64,000 nucleotides of DNA from Kalaharituber pfeilii (lineage: Eukaryota > Ascomycota > Pezizomycetes > Pezizales > Pezizaceae): the NCBI GenBank assembly GCA_015179045.1, contig WHUZ01000031.1, positions 124,001 through 188,000 on the forward strand. Direction: 5' to 3'. The position numbers and the translations under genes are program-made. Shown here piece by piece: positions 37,029 through 48,979 of the stretch (positions are counted from its first letter, which is position 1; the number at the start of each line of letters is the position of its first letter). A model generated the notes under the pieces. The model saw only the letters and a list, made by a program, of their open reading frames with translations, searched no databases and was not told the DNA's origin.

Positions 37029-37995
37029 AAAAGGAGAATAGTGGGGAGAAAAATGGCCATTGAGGCTGAGCTCGTATCTTGATTTTCTACTCTTTTTTTT
37101 TTTTTTTTTTTTTTTATTATTTTTGGATCTCTTGTTATAGATACATTTCCGTTAAACTTAAAAATGTTGAAATGTAGAGGAGCATGTTCCTACATAAACT
37201 ACTGGCTAAAAAAAAGAAAAAAGGGATATCAGGGTAACGTCCAAGGGATCCCGAGCTCGGCTATTTAACAGGTGAAGAAAAGTTAAGAGGGACAAAACTA
37301 TTTTTAGAGTGGCCAATGTGCCCAACCAAAAGAAAGCTACCACAGAGGTAAGAAAGTAAAAACCTTTTCAGTTTTCTCACCTCAATTATCTCAGTGACGA
37401 AAGATTAAGGTGGACCTACGGAGTATGTGGGGTAGTCTTGTGCCTCTTACGCGTACTATGTGTAGTCTCGTAACCAGATCCTGTGGTTGTGAAAAAAATC
37501 ATGCAACAACATTGAAGATTAGCTAGTTTCCCGCGTAAATATTTCCATTTCTAATCCCCTATTCCATTTCCCCCTTCCCTTCCCCTTTCCAAAAGCCCTA
37601 ATTTACTTCCTACAACGCCAGAAAAATAGATTGAAACAAAAAAACACGACTAAAATAACGCCCAAAGGCCCGCAACTCTATCCGAGCCCGTGCCAGAAAT
37701 CATACATATAATAAGAAGATGCTAACAAAAGAAGGAAGAATGTCAAGCCATCCCTATTAAAAAAAAAAAATGTAGCAGTAAAAAGAAACCAGAAGCCAGC
37801 ATATGACCCCTCTGACCCATCTGTATCCTGGGTAACCCCTATCTCTGTCTCCGTATGATAGCATGCCATATAGGCTCTCTTTTCATTTTCCCAGCAATAC
37901 CAAGCCAAAGATATAGCCAATCTAGTACCACCACTCAATGGCCCGTAAATGCCGCCCAGTATTCAACCATACTATCCAAATCAGTTCAACTTAAC
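35742..37995. other. Gene-free spacer between BEM46 and a convergent membrane-protein gene
   Basis: This lies between two convergent genes, so it holds both 3' ends. No gene is supported. Long homopolymers occur at about 36971-36988 (A), 36997-37025 (A29) and 37092-37114 (T). Confidence 0.6.
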
Positions 37996-38944
37996 CTACA
38001 ACGTAACCACTCCATTGCCAGCTCCCCCCATTAGATGCCCCGCATGCGTCCTCGTCGAATCCACTGCCAACACCCCACCCACCACGGCAAACATCGTCCA
38101 GCACACCATGGCCCCCACGGCCGTTCCAATCTCCCACCTCATCATCACCTCCTTTACATCCGCCACAAACTCCACTTTGCCATCTCCCCTGACTTTGGCA
38201 TTCCTCTCAATTGACTCCAAAATCCAATCTTCCATTTCCTTACCTCTCTTACGCGAGAGGCGGGGGAGGAGGGAAAAGTATATTAGGGAGAGTCCCCAGG
38301 AGAGGGTTAGGGTTGGGAGGCCGAGCATCAGTAACTAATACAAACAGGTAATGTCAGTACATATTCATCTAAGTGAAGTGTTTTGAAGGAGAGTTAAATA
38401 CCATCTGAATCCACATCAACGGCGACCAGGTTGGTGGCTTGTACCAGTTCTCCTCCGTCACCTTCTCCCCCAGCGGTGGCACATACGCTGGCGGTTTCTC
38501 CATATACCCACCAAATGACGATCCCACAGAGCTCCTATTACTCCCATTGCTATTGCTTCTGAACAAGCCGTTCTCTGCGTCAGCTCCGTCCCTCCTGTTC
38601 CATCTATTGAAGTTCGCTTCGAACACTTCCGTGTTCTGGGGAGGGCGGTTTGGGTCCATGATACCGAGGCCGAGCGGCTGCAAAACGCGGGGGGATTCGA
38701 GACGGATCTCTTCATAAGTGGAGATGGCGATAGAGTGACGTGGCGGGGCAGATGCTTCTTGGGGAGAATCCGGTGGGGATACTGGGGAATATGGGAGCTG
38801 AAGAGGAGCCGCAGCAGTGAGGTGTGTGGTTGGAAGCGGCTTCCGCTTAAGTGATAGGGGGGTAGAGGATGCGGACGTCGGCGGGGTCCGTGTGGGGGTA
38901 AAAGTAGTGTTGATCGGATGAACTGTTATTTGTGTTGGTGCCAT
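37996..38944 (-). CDS. Hypothetical fungal membrane protein, two predicted membrane segments
   Basis: Two exons (38944-38402 and 38334-37996) give 293 residues. The donor is GTATTT, directly after an ATG codon. The acceptor TATTAG puts TTACTGATG in frame. The first 160 residues are disordered and Pro/Ser/Thr-rich (PYSPVSPPDSPQ). A moderately conserved-looking segment follows (EENWYKPPTWSPLMWIQM). The first membrane segment is at about 182-203 (LLMLGLPTLTLSWGLSLIYF) and the second at about 249-272 (EIGTAVGAMVCWTMFAVVGG). A charged loop joins them (RKRGKEMEDWILESIE). I do not recognise a named family. The intron sits exactly before the first membrane segment. Location in an internal membrane or the plasma membrane is inference. 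Confidence 0.75.
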
Positions 38945-39520
38945 TGTTTCCGCTTGTGTGGTAGAGGCTTGTTAAAACAGGGAGAGATGTTTCCGGAGAA
39001 TAGATATGGATTAGAGGCTGATCTTGGAACCAACCGGCCCTTTTGCTCTCGAGTATCGCTGCAAACAGTGTCGGGGGATGCAAACAGACAGAAGACAGGA
39101 ATTGGGGTCAGAAGAAAGAAAAGAGGGAAAAGAAATGTAAAAGGAAATCCCAGAACGGTGATGGTGGTATTTAAACTTCCCCTCTCTCTCTCTTCAAGAA
39201 GTATGTATGAAAATGCCGGACGGATTAATGAGTGTAGCGAAACGGAATGGAATTGCCCTTTGAAAACAAAACGTGGGCGAAAAGAAAGAGAGTGAATGCG
39301 AGAAATGCGATGTGATACTATGCGGGTGTCCCTCTGCCAGAGAAGGTCTTCCGAGCTCAATAGACGCGAGCGATGCGAGGTATAAGAGAGAACAGAGAAG
39401 CGTGTGTGGAGCGGCGAGGTTCTTGACACTGCAGCGCAGATTCAACCTAAGAGACCGAGCCGACTGCCCAATAGGGAAATTACCGATGCTGACGCGAGCA
39501 ACGGACGGGCGATTAAGCAA

Positions 39521-39564
39521 ATGAATAAAAAATGAATAAAAAATGAATAAAAAGTCAATAAAAA
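39521..39564 (+). repeat. 11-bp A-rich tandem repeat, about four copies
   Basis: Three perfect ATGAATAAAAA units followed by a GTCAATAAAAA variant. Confidence 0.9.
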
Positions 39565-41574
39565 ATTCAGTTGAAAATGAATGAGCAAATCCTGTGTCGG
39601 CTCTGACTCCCCGTACTCGTTACTGCTACCACTGGAATGTGAAATGCAATACGTCTCAGATGCCGTCAAGAATGGAATGCACAAATAAATGAAATAAAAT
39701 TAAAGGCGGAGCCGTGCCAACAAAATAGAATGTGGGGGGTGGAAGAAGAAAAGAGGAGGAAAAAAGTGAGTATGTTCCAGAGGCTAGCTCTTTTCAATAA
39801 AGAATGGATCAGAGGTATATATCTCTCGATATATCCAAACCAAACAAAAGAAGAGAAGGAAACGAGCACAATGATGTGGGATGGAGACGTTGAAAGGAAG
39901 GGAATGGGGTGTGGGAGGTATCTGGTATATAGACCTCACTGAGAAGTAAGGGAGGACGAAGAGAAGGCAGGGGGGATAATCTCGACGTGCCATTAAGGTG
40001 AAGAGATCGCACCAGCGCACGCAGGAACTCTAAGGTGTGCGGGATTGTGGCCATAGATCCTAACGAGAAAGGCAAAATCTGTATATAGATTTCGAATGAT
40101 TCAACAGTTCTGACAATACATTTGATACACTTCCATCCTGCAAATCGCCAGCCAAGGTGACGGTTCCCCGGACAGTAGGCTCAGGCGAGGCGACAACGCA
40201 GGTACGAAGCCACAGTCCTCCAGCCAGAACCCAGATGTGTGCCGATTCACCCTGGTACGGCACATACTAATAAGCTCATCCAAGACAACATGACACACCA
40301 AAAAACGTTGTTCAGCTGGCCCGCAAAAGCCCTCCGTTTGAGAGTCCTTCATGGCTTCACAGACCCTTGCAACACCCTGAAGATCGGCACCTTGTGGCTT
40401 TTCACAACCGTGTCAGGTTTGTCAAGTGGCAGCTCTGATTTGCAGATATTTGCGATTGACTGTCTGCAATGGTTTGAGGCTGTCTCCTGGCTTCAGAAGT
40501 TTTTGCATCGACAGAATGCGATGCATAGATGCATGCAGATAGCGCAGATAGCCAGCCAGCTGTCAACTTGACTCCATGCGCCTTCTTCTGCTTTCTGTAC
40601 CAGTTGAGTTGCCTATTGGCTTGACGTTTCTGCGTCTCGTAATCACAAGAACAATTGTCGTGTCGCTTACGATACTGCACCCTGCACAGTATTCTGCCTG
40701 TGCCTTCACAAGCATCAGTAAAGTACTTGGTGAACAGCAAATTAAAAGCAATCCCCGGAGGTGCCCACCCTCTCTCCTTACCATCCCCAACTCATTCTAG
40801 ATCTACTGGCCCAGTGTCCGTCATCTATCCTCGGTGCGAGACTCGCCCACTTTCCGCTGCAGTAAATGTCATGAAACGCAATATATGCATGCACGTGCAA
40901 TCACCCCTTCACTGTTCCTCTGCCCAGTCTTTTTTACCGTGAAATACAACCTTTCCAGTATGTGCAGATTATAACCTGATCTCCTGTATTACCAGAGAAC
41001 ATCCCCCTCTACTCTCAAATCACATTTTCATTAACATACACTACCCACACATCGATGCATTCTCATTTCAAGTCTGCCCTTACTTTGACTCAAATATTTG
41101 TCTCATAATGACACCAAGTCGAGAACAATTCTATACCAAAATGTCAGTAGCACGCATCCCAAGGTAAAGCTAATGAACTTGAACCCAAGAATGCCTTGAC
41201 CCAAACGGCTCGAAGCATACGCGCCCCGGTAAGTTTGAATCAAAACTAACTCCGAGTAATGACTAGATAAAATGTCCCTCATTACGGTGCTATCATAATA
41301 TTTTTTTAACTTAATTCATGTGCTTAGGTACATATATTTATCTTAATAGGTGCATGCTGCAAGTACATTGCAATGCAACAATAACACTCCAACACTGTGT
41401 CCCTTGATTGCATGCTACTGGTTGATAGAAATCAGCAAATCTAGTTCAAGTTCTCGTACATAAGGGCAACTGCTGTGCATCCATACACTTCAAAACATAC
41501 AATATGCCCAGTCAACATCCAACGGATAACAGCACAACTTCGACTGCACCAGTCAGTTCCGACGGATTTGCAGG

Positions 41575-41577
<3 letters not shown>

Positions 41578-41612
<35 letters not shown>
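41578..41612 (+). repeat. Poly-T tract (35 T)
   Basis: An uninterrupted T run in non-coding DNA, one of many long A/T homopolymers in the window. Confidence 0.95.
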
Positions 41613-43656
41613 CCCTCTAAATTCGGCAATTCAATTGTCGCAGGCATCATTAATATCAGTGAGCTACTAGGATATAAAATATTAGTATCAACATTCAATG
41701 TTTACTTACTTATATTTATGTTAAATCCTATACAGTATGACATTGCATGACAATGTAAAATCCAAACCTGATAAAAAAATAACACTAGAGCGTTAGTAAA
41801 AATAGTCCCTACTCAGCCCAACAGGTGCCCCTGGTTAAACACGCCTTAGGTCCAATTTTAGTTGATACCTGTCGATCTTCGTGTCGATCAACACCCGCAA
41901 AAGGCAAGTTGATTCGCATAACCATATCAAACTTAAGCTACCTTAGGTAGTAATTGTGAAGTTAAGTTACTCTATTATTACTGGTGCACTGAGCCCTTGA
42001 ATTTTTTGAATTTGATTGAGCGTGGAAGGATAGAGTCAGGTAATATGTCGACTTTATAATAATATAGCATCAGAGTTGTAGGGAACAGTTAGGGTATTCG
42101 ACCAAGAAACTGTATGTATTTTATGTGCCTATATAATCACTCTCAAGAATACCGCCATAATTGAGCACGTGCGCACCATGTGGGCTCATACGCAGCAAAT
42201 TTTGGGCCCAAGCTCACTAGTCCTAGTTTGAGGTTTCACAGTAAGTGCAACCTGCTGCGCACGTGCGTTCGACGCTACTTCCATGCACAGGAGTTACCCG
42301 TTGCCATGGCGACCAATGTCCCAGGAATAGTACTAGTAGAATGATAGAACTACACTACTGTCAATACACTAAGTAGAGTACACACTTACAGGTAGTACAA
42401 CTACTATTTTCTATATGATTCACAGGTTTTTTCAGAAACCTATGCAATTACTTAGTTGCAGCGTTTGGGACTTTGAATCTCAAAGCCAAAAATAATTTAT
42501 TCTTTTTCCTTCTCTCTTTTGGATTGGGAACTATGCAGTCACATAGCAGGGTGCAGCATAAAATTATCTGACTATAATAGATGGTGTTCCAATATTTTAT
42601 TCAATGCATTACATGGAGCTTAGTATACAATTATAGATCTAGGATCGATTGCTTTTGTCGTGTTCGAAGATTAGATGGAGTCAAATGTATAAACAATTAG
42701 GAAAGTCTAATTGGATATAAGTTCGGATTGGCAGAAAACGTTTCGATGACTTGGGCTTACAGTGTTTCGGATATATAAATAATGTCATTACCTCCGCTCC
42801 TTCACCTCTAAGCTCACCCCGCCACCCCCACCAATCCCCACCCAGATTAATCGCAGCATGTGCTCTCCGCCACAAATTATTCGGGTAAACTTAGGTAGCT
42901 AAGCAATATCGATAAGTTTGATTCGATACTATAAAATGCATGACGCACAGACGAACATCTTAATTTTTATTTATATTTTCCCTCTTCTTGTGCAATACCG
43001 ACCACGCCACCCCGAATTTGTCCTGTATCACAATTGTGTTACGAAGTTAGAAAAATTTTCCACATCTTCAAGGTGGTATAAACAATTTAATCAATATATA
43101 CTTTAGTCGGCCCCACGCCCCTCCCTTCTCCACTCCGTGCGCAGGAATTGTTCCCCATTTTTTTGTCGATTTGCACGCGCTTGCGCGTGCGCGCAGTTCC
43201 CCTTAGCTTGCTCATTCCTTCCTTTCTGTGCATACAGCATACGCGTAACTTGCGGTGCTGCACACTGACACCGAATACACATGTTGTGTATGAACTTGCG
43301 CTGGGCGGAAGGGAAAACGGACCGGACGGGTGCCATGGGGTAGGAAGGAGTGCATGCGTTGGGGTGCTGCAGGGGCGGGGGATGGGGGGATGGGGATATC
43401 AAATGGAGCTGACTTCAGTAGGATGCTCAATGTGTACATAATAGATGTTCACTATGCACAAATCTGCAATATTCCACTCGAGTGATATTGTGCATTGAAG
43501 GAGACATTTTGCATCCTTTCAGACTTGTTCCTACAAGTACGTAGATTACCACTTTTTAACAACAGTAAATATTACTCTGTAACTCTAAGCCCCTGTAAAT
43601 AGGGAGTTCCTAACCATTTCCAAGCTCTATAATAATGCTCTGCTATTAAATTGAAC

Positions 43657-43905
43657 TAGCGTTCGCACTCGGTGTGAGTTGTGAGTCGGTTTTTCTGAGC
43701 GAGTCGGGTTTCGGGTCGGTTTGTCACGCCGTAAAATGTACCCGACTCGGCAGCCGAGTGAGCCGGGTCGGGTTGTATATGCGGCGTGACTGAGTCGGTG
43801 TGATAACGTACAACTAGTACTCAGTTCCTGAGTGAGTTTATAGTAGGGTCGGAGGATTTTTGTTAAAGGCTTACACCGACTCAGCTCACACCGATGCGAA
43901 CACTA
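43657..43905. mobile_element. Miniature inverted-repeat element of about 250 bp, GTCGG-rich, with internal hairpin
   Basis: The left end (GCGTTCGCACTCGGTGTGAG) and the inverted right end (GTGTTCGCATCGGTGTGAGC) match over about 30 bp with small gaps. TA lies outside both ends (43657-43658 and 43904-43905). Inside, GTCACGCCG near 43722 pairs with CGGCGTGAC near 43782, enclosing a second pair, CCGACTCGGC and GCCGAGTGAGCCGG. It therefore forms nested hairpins. There is no ORF. A hAT origin was considered, but no 8-bp target duplication is visible. Confidence 0.65.
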
Positions 43906-44761
43906 TAATAATAATAATAAATTCTTTTTCTTTATACAGGGATACCTTTCCACAATCTCTGTAGTGTACAAGCCGAAGCTATGATAAAATCAAGATAAGA
44001 TTCCTCTGCTCTAAGAATATATATTCCGGCTTCCTCATACAAGAGGTGGCATAAGCGCACAAATGCAGTTGTTAGAGCATATCATAACCTCACAGCTTCC
44101 AGATAACAAGACTATACAGAATCATGACAAAAGCAGGACCAAAAATGACACAAGAAAAAGCGAATGGCAATATCAAAGTCATAATATGAGAGAAAACTAA
44201 GACTTGCATAAAATATATAGGGTATATGCACAGGATGGTAAAAGTAAAAAAGACGGACCGGAAGAATGTAGAGGGCATATATATATATTTCATGACGAAA
44301 GAAAGGAAACAAAAGAACGACGTGAAGGAACAAAAACAATGTTTGAGAAATAAAGGAAACATAACTGTCGCTATGGCCCTATGTTGGTCAAGATAACGAG
44401 TTAGATGATCAATCCTAGCTAGAGACAATAAAAAGAGAAAGGAAACACTATCAGTAACAATATATATGACAGGAATGAAATTAACATAATGTTGACATTC
44501 CACTATATTAGGGATATTTGATTGTTGGTGTACCGCGGAGCTCGTTCCATAAACTTTGCCTGTCGTAATACCAAAGTCTATCCAGGAGAGATCATGTATG
44601 TAGATCTAATTTCGTGTTTCTCGTTGGAGTGTAATATATGTAACCTCTTTTCGCAACAGACCGCCCTAACATTAGATTGTGGCTAGCAGTGTATGCTTTA
44701 GATGTCTCCTTATCTGTTGTCTTACTGGATTTTCCTGCATTGTCTACCAGTTGTAATTGCA
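43906..44761. other. Spacer and 3' flank of the zinc-finger gene
   Basis: No gene is supported. It begins with a (TAA)n run. A hydrophobic 137-codon minus ORF (44090-44503) is explained by the A-rich plus strand and probably lies in the 3' flank of the zinc-finger gene. Confidence 0.6.
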
Positions 44762-45741
44762 TTAGGGATAGAATATAGGATAGAGAATTGCAATTTCTCC
44801 GCCGTACGGCTGCTCAATTTCACTTTGCAAGTTCCAAGGATCAGTTAACATGTACTTAGGATCAAAGCTCCACAATAAATTATGTTGTCCTATATCTTCC
44901 TTGAATTCAAGAATACAAGTTTCCTTGGAGGTGTTGGTTGTTCCGTCAGATGTAATGTCTGGTGAATTCTCGTTGTAGTGTATCGTGTCATTTTGTGGGA
45001 GGATGGTATATTGATCATTTGCACCAGTGTAATAGTAACTTAGATTGAGTTGCTCCTTTGGATAGTTGTTTGAAACATTGCTCCAAAACCTCATCATCTC
45101 TTCTACTTCTTTATGAGGTATCCCCTGTTCACTCTGTCCAGATAACTCCTGAATACTGGTCCATGAACGATAATTGGGAGGCAGTGTCCCTATGTGCACT
45201 CCGATACAAGCCAGATCACGATTTTGGGCGTCGCTCACTTGTCCATTCGATGTAGAATTTTTGACGGATCGAACAGCCGCTTGATTCTGATTATGTGGAT
45301 TCTGTTCGTCGAATCCTTTCTTTGCTCTTTGATGTTTATGTGAATCCACCTTAGATGCATGGCAGGTTGTTTGTAAGCCAATTTTCTTGAAGCAGCGTTT
45401 ATTGCTTTTATGCTTGTTGAAGTAATGGTCTCGCTTAAATAGTGTTCCGCAAATGTCACACGTTAGAGGTCTATAATTCTCGTGGACCTTTTTGTGGTCA
45501 CTATAAAGTATAAGTACCGATTCACGCCCTGGAATAGCACGCAGACTTACTTTAGTGTCCACTTATCCCGCAACACTATACCGCAAGTGGAGCAGCTTCG
45601 TTCATCCTGAGACTTGCTGGCTGGCGGTTGAATGCTTGGAGCTGTTGCAGCGGTAACAGCAGAAGTGGTTTTCAATTTTTCGGAGCCATTGAGGCGTCTG
45701 CATATCTTCTCGTCTTCAGATACCCACTTGAATTCAGGCAT
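44762..45741 (-). CDS. Two-finger C2H2-type zinc-finger protein
   Basis: Two exons (45741-45551 and 45500-44762) give 309 residues. The intron (GTAAGT...TATAG) interrupts finger 1. After joining, finger 1 is canonical: C50-X2-C53-X12-H66-X3-H70. A seven-residue linker (ENYRPLT) leads to finger 2, which is C78-X2-C81-X12-H94-X5-C100, a C2HC variant. The rest is a polar, Asn/Gln/Ser-rich region with no other domain. A short acidic, aromatic C-terminus (ILYPIFYP) precedes TAA 44764-44762. Family knowledge suggests a sequence-specific nuclear DNA-binding factor; the target is unknown. The ATG at 45741 is preceded by CAAAGACT, and no further upstream exon is evident. Confidence 0.8.
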
Positions 45742-46424
45742 AGTCTTTGTGCAACGGGTAGGGAGTCAGCTCATGCATGCTTAGATAATATGCCGGAAGA
45801 GGGGGGGGGGGGGTGCTGGGAGGCCTACAAACTTCACGCTGGCAATGCTACTGCAGTTACTTTGTGATACAAGTAAGAAGCAATTCCTCCGGCCCAAAAC
45901 GGTCTGCGGTGGGGCCAGTGTTACGGGCGTGAGGGGCTCGGCTACGCCGTGCGCTGGAAATGGATGTTACGGCTACGGAGGCGTATATACGGCAGACCAG
46001 AAGGGCAGCTACTCGGCGTGGGCGCGCAGCGGAGCGGAGCGATTCACGGGCGTAATAAGGAAACGATAGGTTTCAGAGTTATAGAGAACTTAGAACACCG
46101 CTAGTGTCTTGATTCTTCTAACTATGCTATCGCCAGCCGGCGCTTATATAGACTTAAGCGCAGTCATACATGACTAGTCAACAAATGAATAAATGACTGG
46201 CAACGTGGCAATTCCTTATCCATCAGGAACGAAACTTTTTTGCGTCCTGTTCAGACGACACTAGCGGTTCTGACGCAGACTTGCCACCCGGGGTGCGCAG
46301 CCATCCGACTGCTATGCCTGGGTACCACATTACTGCTCTTGCTACCCGGAAGGTAGAGCTAAAATGTGGTGTCTGGATGCAGACCTTTGCTGTCTACTTC
46401 CAGACACACATCCGGCATTCCATT

Positions 46425-46543
46425 GTCAGGACGCAATTGAGATACATTTGCAATGCTGTACTGTCAGGATGTAACTTGACTACTGAACTGTCAGGACGCA
46501 ATTGCACAGCTGTACGGTCAGGACGCAATTGTGATCATGTATG
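46425..46543 (+). repeat. Imperfect tandem repeat built on GTCAGGACGCAATTG
   Basis: The motif, or its variant GTCAGGATGTAACTTG, begins at 46425, 46463, 46490 and 46517. The last three are spaced exactly 27 bp apart and the first 38 bp earlier. Non-coding. Confidence 0.8.
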
Positions 46544-46669
46544 GTTGGGAGGCAGTGCCTTCTATATGTCTACACCCACATCCAATGTATCCACTCATCA
46601 AAATAGTATAGTCATTCTATATACATGCTAAAGTATCAACGGATCTACACTGAAGGGGCTGCTATGCTA

Positions 46670-46738
46670 CATCGATGCTGTACGCGAGTAATGATAAAAA
46701 AAAAAAAAAAAAAAAAATTCCATCGATGCTGTCATGCG
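46670..46738 (+). repeat. Poly-A block flanked by a direct repeat
   Basis: CATCGATGCTGT occurs at 46670 and again at 46721, each followed by related sequence (ACGCGAGTAATG and CATGCGAATGC). Between them is a short spacer ending in an uninterrupted run of 22 A (46696-46717). Confidence 0.75.
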
Positions 46739-48528
46739 AATGCTACTATAGAATGTGTCCCCTTCCCCAAATGAGACGCCAGAAATAAACATGAACCCTC
46801 CCTTGTGGATGTGCATAAAGCCTTGAAATGTCGTAGTCGTTTGCATGTATTTTTATGCACTTTCACCTGGCTGGACGAAACGCGAAAGACTTATGAAAAG
46901 AATTGCGAGAAGGGCCAGGAAAGAAGAGCAACAGAAAATGACTCGAAATAATAATTGATGCCTAGAAAAGGAATGCTATGGACAGAGATATCTTGCCTCC
47001 ACGAGGGGCAGTGCAACCAGACTAGATAGCTTGATACTGGTTGTCAGAAGTGTCTGGTGAACCAAGGGTCTCGACAAAGTCTGGGCACGAGAACAGGTCT
47101 CGACGTGCCCAGCCTCTTTGGTCATGTCTCATAATTAACTCTGTGACACTGTGGTCAAACTGAAGTGGTAGCTAGTAAATGGAACGAGAACAATTCCACA
47201 GTTAACGATAAACGGGAAGCTATTTGCTTTGTATCTTTGGTCGATTTCTGGAATGGTCGACTAGCCCAGATTAAAAAACTGCGGGCATTTGCATCCGCCT
47301 TCTCTTTTCTCTCAGGAAGAAATGGCATACTCCTCGAGGTATTCTTGTCCAACAAGAAACATAACGACCTAACCAGACGCTGACTAAGCAGGGTTTCAGG
47401 AAAATGGAGTATGTATCATACTATACGTATCAGTGACACCCAAATACTAGAACACAGGCTTATCTTACAGCAGAGGTTTTACTTCTGCTTTAAGCTCCCC
47501 ATGGTTCTTTTCATATTCCTTTCTATTTGGTCCGTTCAATCCGTCTTCCCTTCCGACAGAATGCTGCACTGGTTCACTGTTGGAAGCATTACCCTGGGAT
47601 TGAACTTTCCAACTTGAGGTGTTGAGTGCAGCCTGAGCATTGTGAAGAATTCGGCTAGGACAACCGGACTACGGCTAGGAGCTGTCATATTCTCCATAAT
47701 GCAATTAATTAAGATGTAGTTTAGCCTCGTCTTAATCTCGGCACCGCTATTTGCCCGAGACCCTGTCCGCTGCTCTCCACCGTTTCTATCGATATGTTAG
47801 TATGAAACAGCCCCATGCCTACAATAAACCTACAAACATAATACAGAATTCGTGACTCAATGCACATGATGTACCTGAGGGATTTCCTTAATCTTAATCA
47901 CCCCATTACACCTTCTTTATAACATAATCGAGCAGCATTTCCTGATTTCTTCTGCTCTTAATCAAGTGCCAGCCGCTGTACTGTGCGCATGGAAAGTGTC
48001 GACCTGACGCGGTCATTGGAATAGCAACATACCAGCAAAAGTGCTTGATCTCGTTCCCACAACCGCAAAGTCCTCAAATTTAGAGTACGTGCCGTTTCTG
48101 TTGGCCTCATATGAACAACAAGGCTATACGAAATATAATTTCGATAGAAGTTGCTAGAAATCATCTCGCGAAATCAAGTTGAAATATACGGTGAAATTCC
48201 GGTACATCTTGCAGGAGGTCAATTGTGGCCTCTACAATCAATCCTATGATGCCAAGTTACTCACCAAGAAGATCAACCGTTGCAGTTTCGAACCAACTTG
48301 TGATGGTGAAAACACCATTCCTCTAAAAGAATGGAAACCTAATTATTAATGGCTTAAACACACAGACCTTTCCGCGGCTTAGGGCACTCAATGCACGGCA
48401 TTACGTGCATTTAATTCGCCACTGCTGTCAAATGAAGTGGACGCAATGAAGATCACAATTGTATGCGCGTTGGAAACCATGCCATTGTGACGCGTTGCAC
48501 GTAGCAACCGCATTCGACCACTTTTAGG

Positions 48529-48624
48529 TACAGTGACCTTGTAAAAAGTCTTGGGGATTAGGCAATATTTGGGGTAGGTGTATCATACAAGCCTAATCTC
48601 AAAGACTTTTGACGTGTCACTGTA
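48529..48624. mobile_element. Very short inverted-repeat element (about 92 bp) with TA flanks
   Basis: The left end is TA then CAGTGACCTTGTAAAAAGTC, continuing to GGATTAGGC. The right end is the inverted form, ending GACTTTTGACGTGTCACTG then TA. The arms match over about 33 bp with a few differences, leaving only about 27 bp between them. TA on both sides fits a Tc1/mariner/pogo-type insertion. It lies shortly upstream of a pogo-like transposase relic, but a link between the two is unproven. Confidence 0.75.
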
Positions 48625-48752
48625 ATTCAATATAAACAAAGCCGCGTTGGGGTGGGTGTATCGTAACCTAAGTCAGATGGGCCCATTCCATAGCTGTGCT
48701 ATGATGCAGTGGAATTTGCTCTTCCTCTATCATATGCAGGAACGCCAGTACT

Positions 48753-48795
48753 GGATAGGATACGATCTGCGGATAGGAAGCGATTGGGATATTTC
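48753..48795 (+). repeat. Left arm of an inverted repeat bracketing the transposase relic
   Basis: The core GATAGGAAGCGATTGGG with the following ATATTTC matches, inverted, the block at 50601-50624. The 5' half matches the copy at 4130-4147. This arm may mark the left end of the decayed transposon. Confidence 0.55.
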
Positions 48796-48979
48796 AGCCT
48801 CAGGTCCTCCTCAAATTATCACTGTATCTCTTTCAATATTGATGCTATTCACTAACCAGACTAGCTATTCACATGCAATCACCTTCATATCATGGGCTTG
48901 CATCAAAAAGAAGCTGCCCCAGGGCCTTACTCGTGCCATAGCATAGAGGCATAAGAATCCAGAAGATAATTTAGCAAAA

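Larger units (their letters stand above)
38945..43656. other. Gene-free stretch
   Basis: The first part is the 5' flank of the membrane-protein gene. 39521-39564 is an 11-bp tandem repeat. 41578-41612 is an uninterrupted T run. Around 42340-42420 there are many short GTAC/TACT words. Otherwise only short, low-complexity or unrelated ORFs are seen and none is supported. Confidence 0.6.
45742..48528. other. Gene-free stretch with short repeats
   Basis: It starts with the 5' flank of the zinc-finger gene, including a G run near 45800. It contains a 12-bp inverted pair, ACCGCTAGTGTC at 46097-46108 and its complement at 46257-46268. It also holds a 27-bp imperfect tandem repeat (46425-46543), a poly-A block between direct repeats (46670-46738) and a hairpin at about 47081-47112. 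No gene is supported. Confidence 0.55.

Noticed and set aside
43657..43905. hAT-type origin of the GTCGG-rich element
   Set aside because: No 8-bp target duplication is visible; only TA is common to both flanks.
44090..44503. 137-codon hydrophobic ORF on the minus strand, membrane-protein-like
   Set aside because: The hydrophobicity follows from a T-rich strand; there is no charged loop pattern or conserved motif and it lies just past the zinc-finger stop codon.
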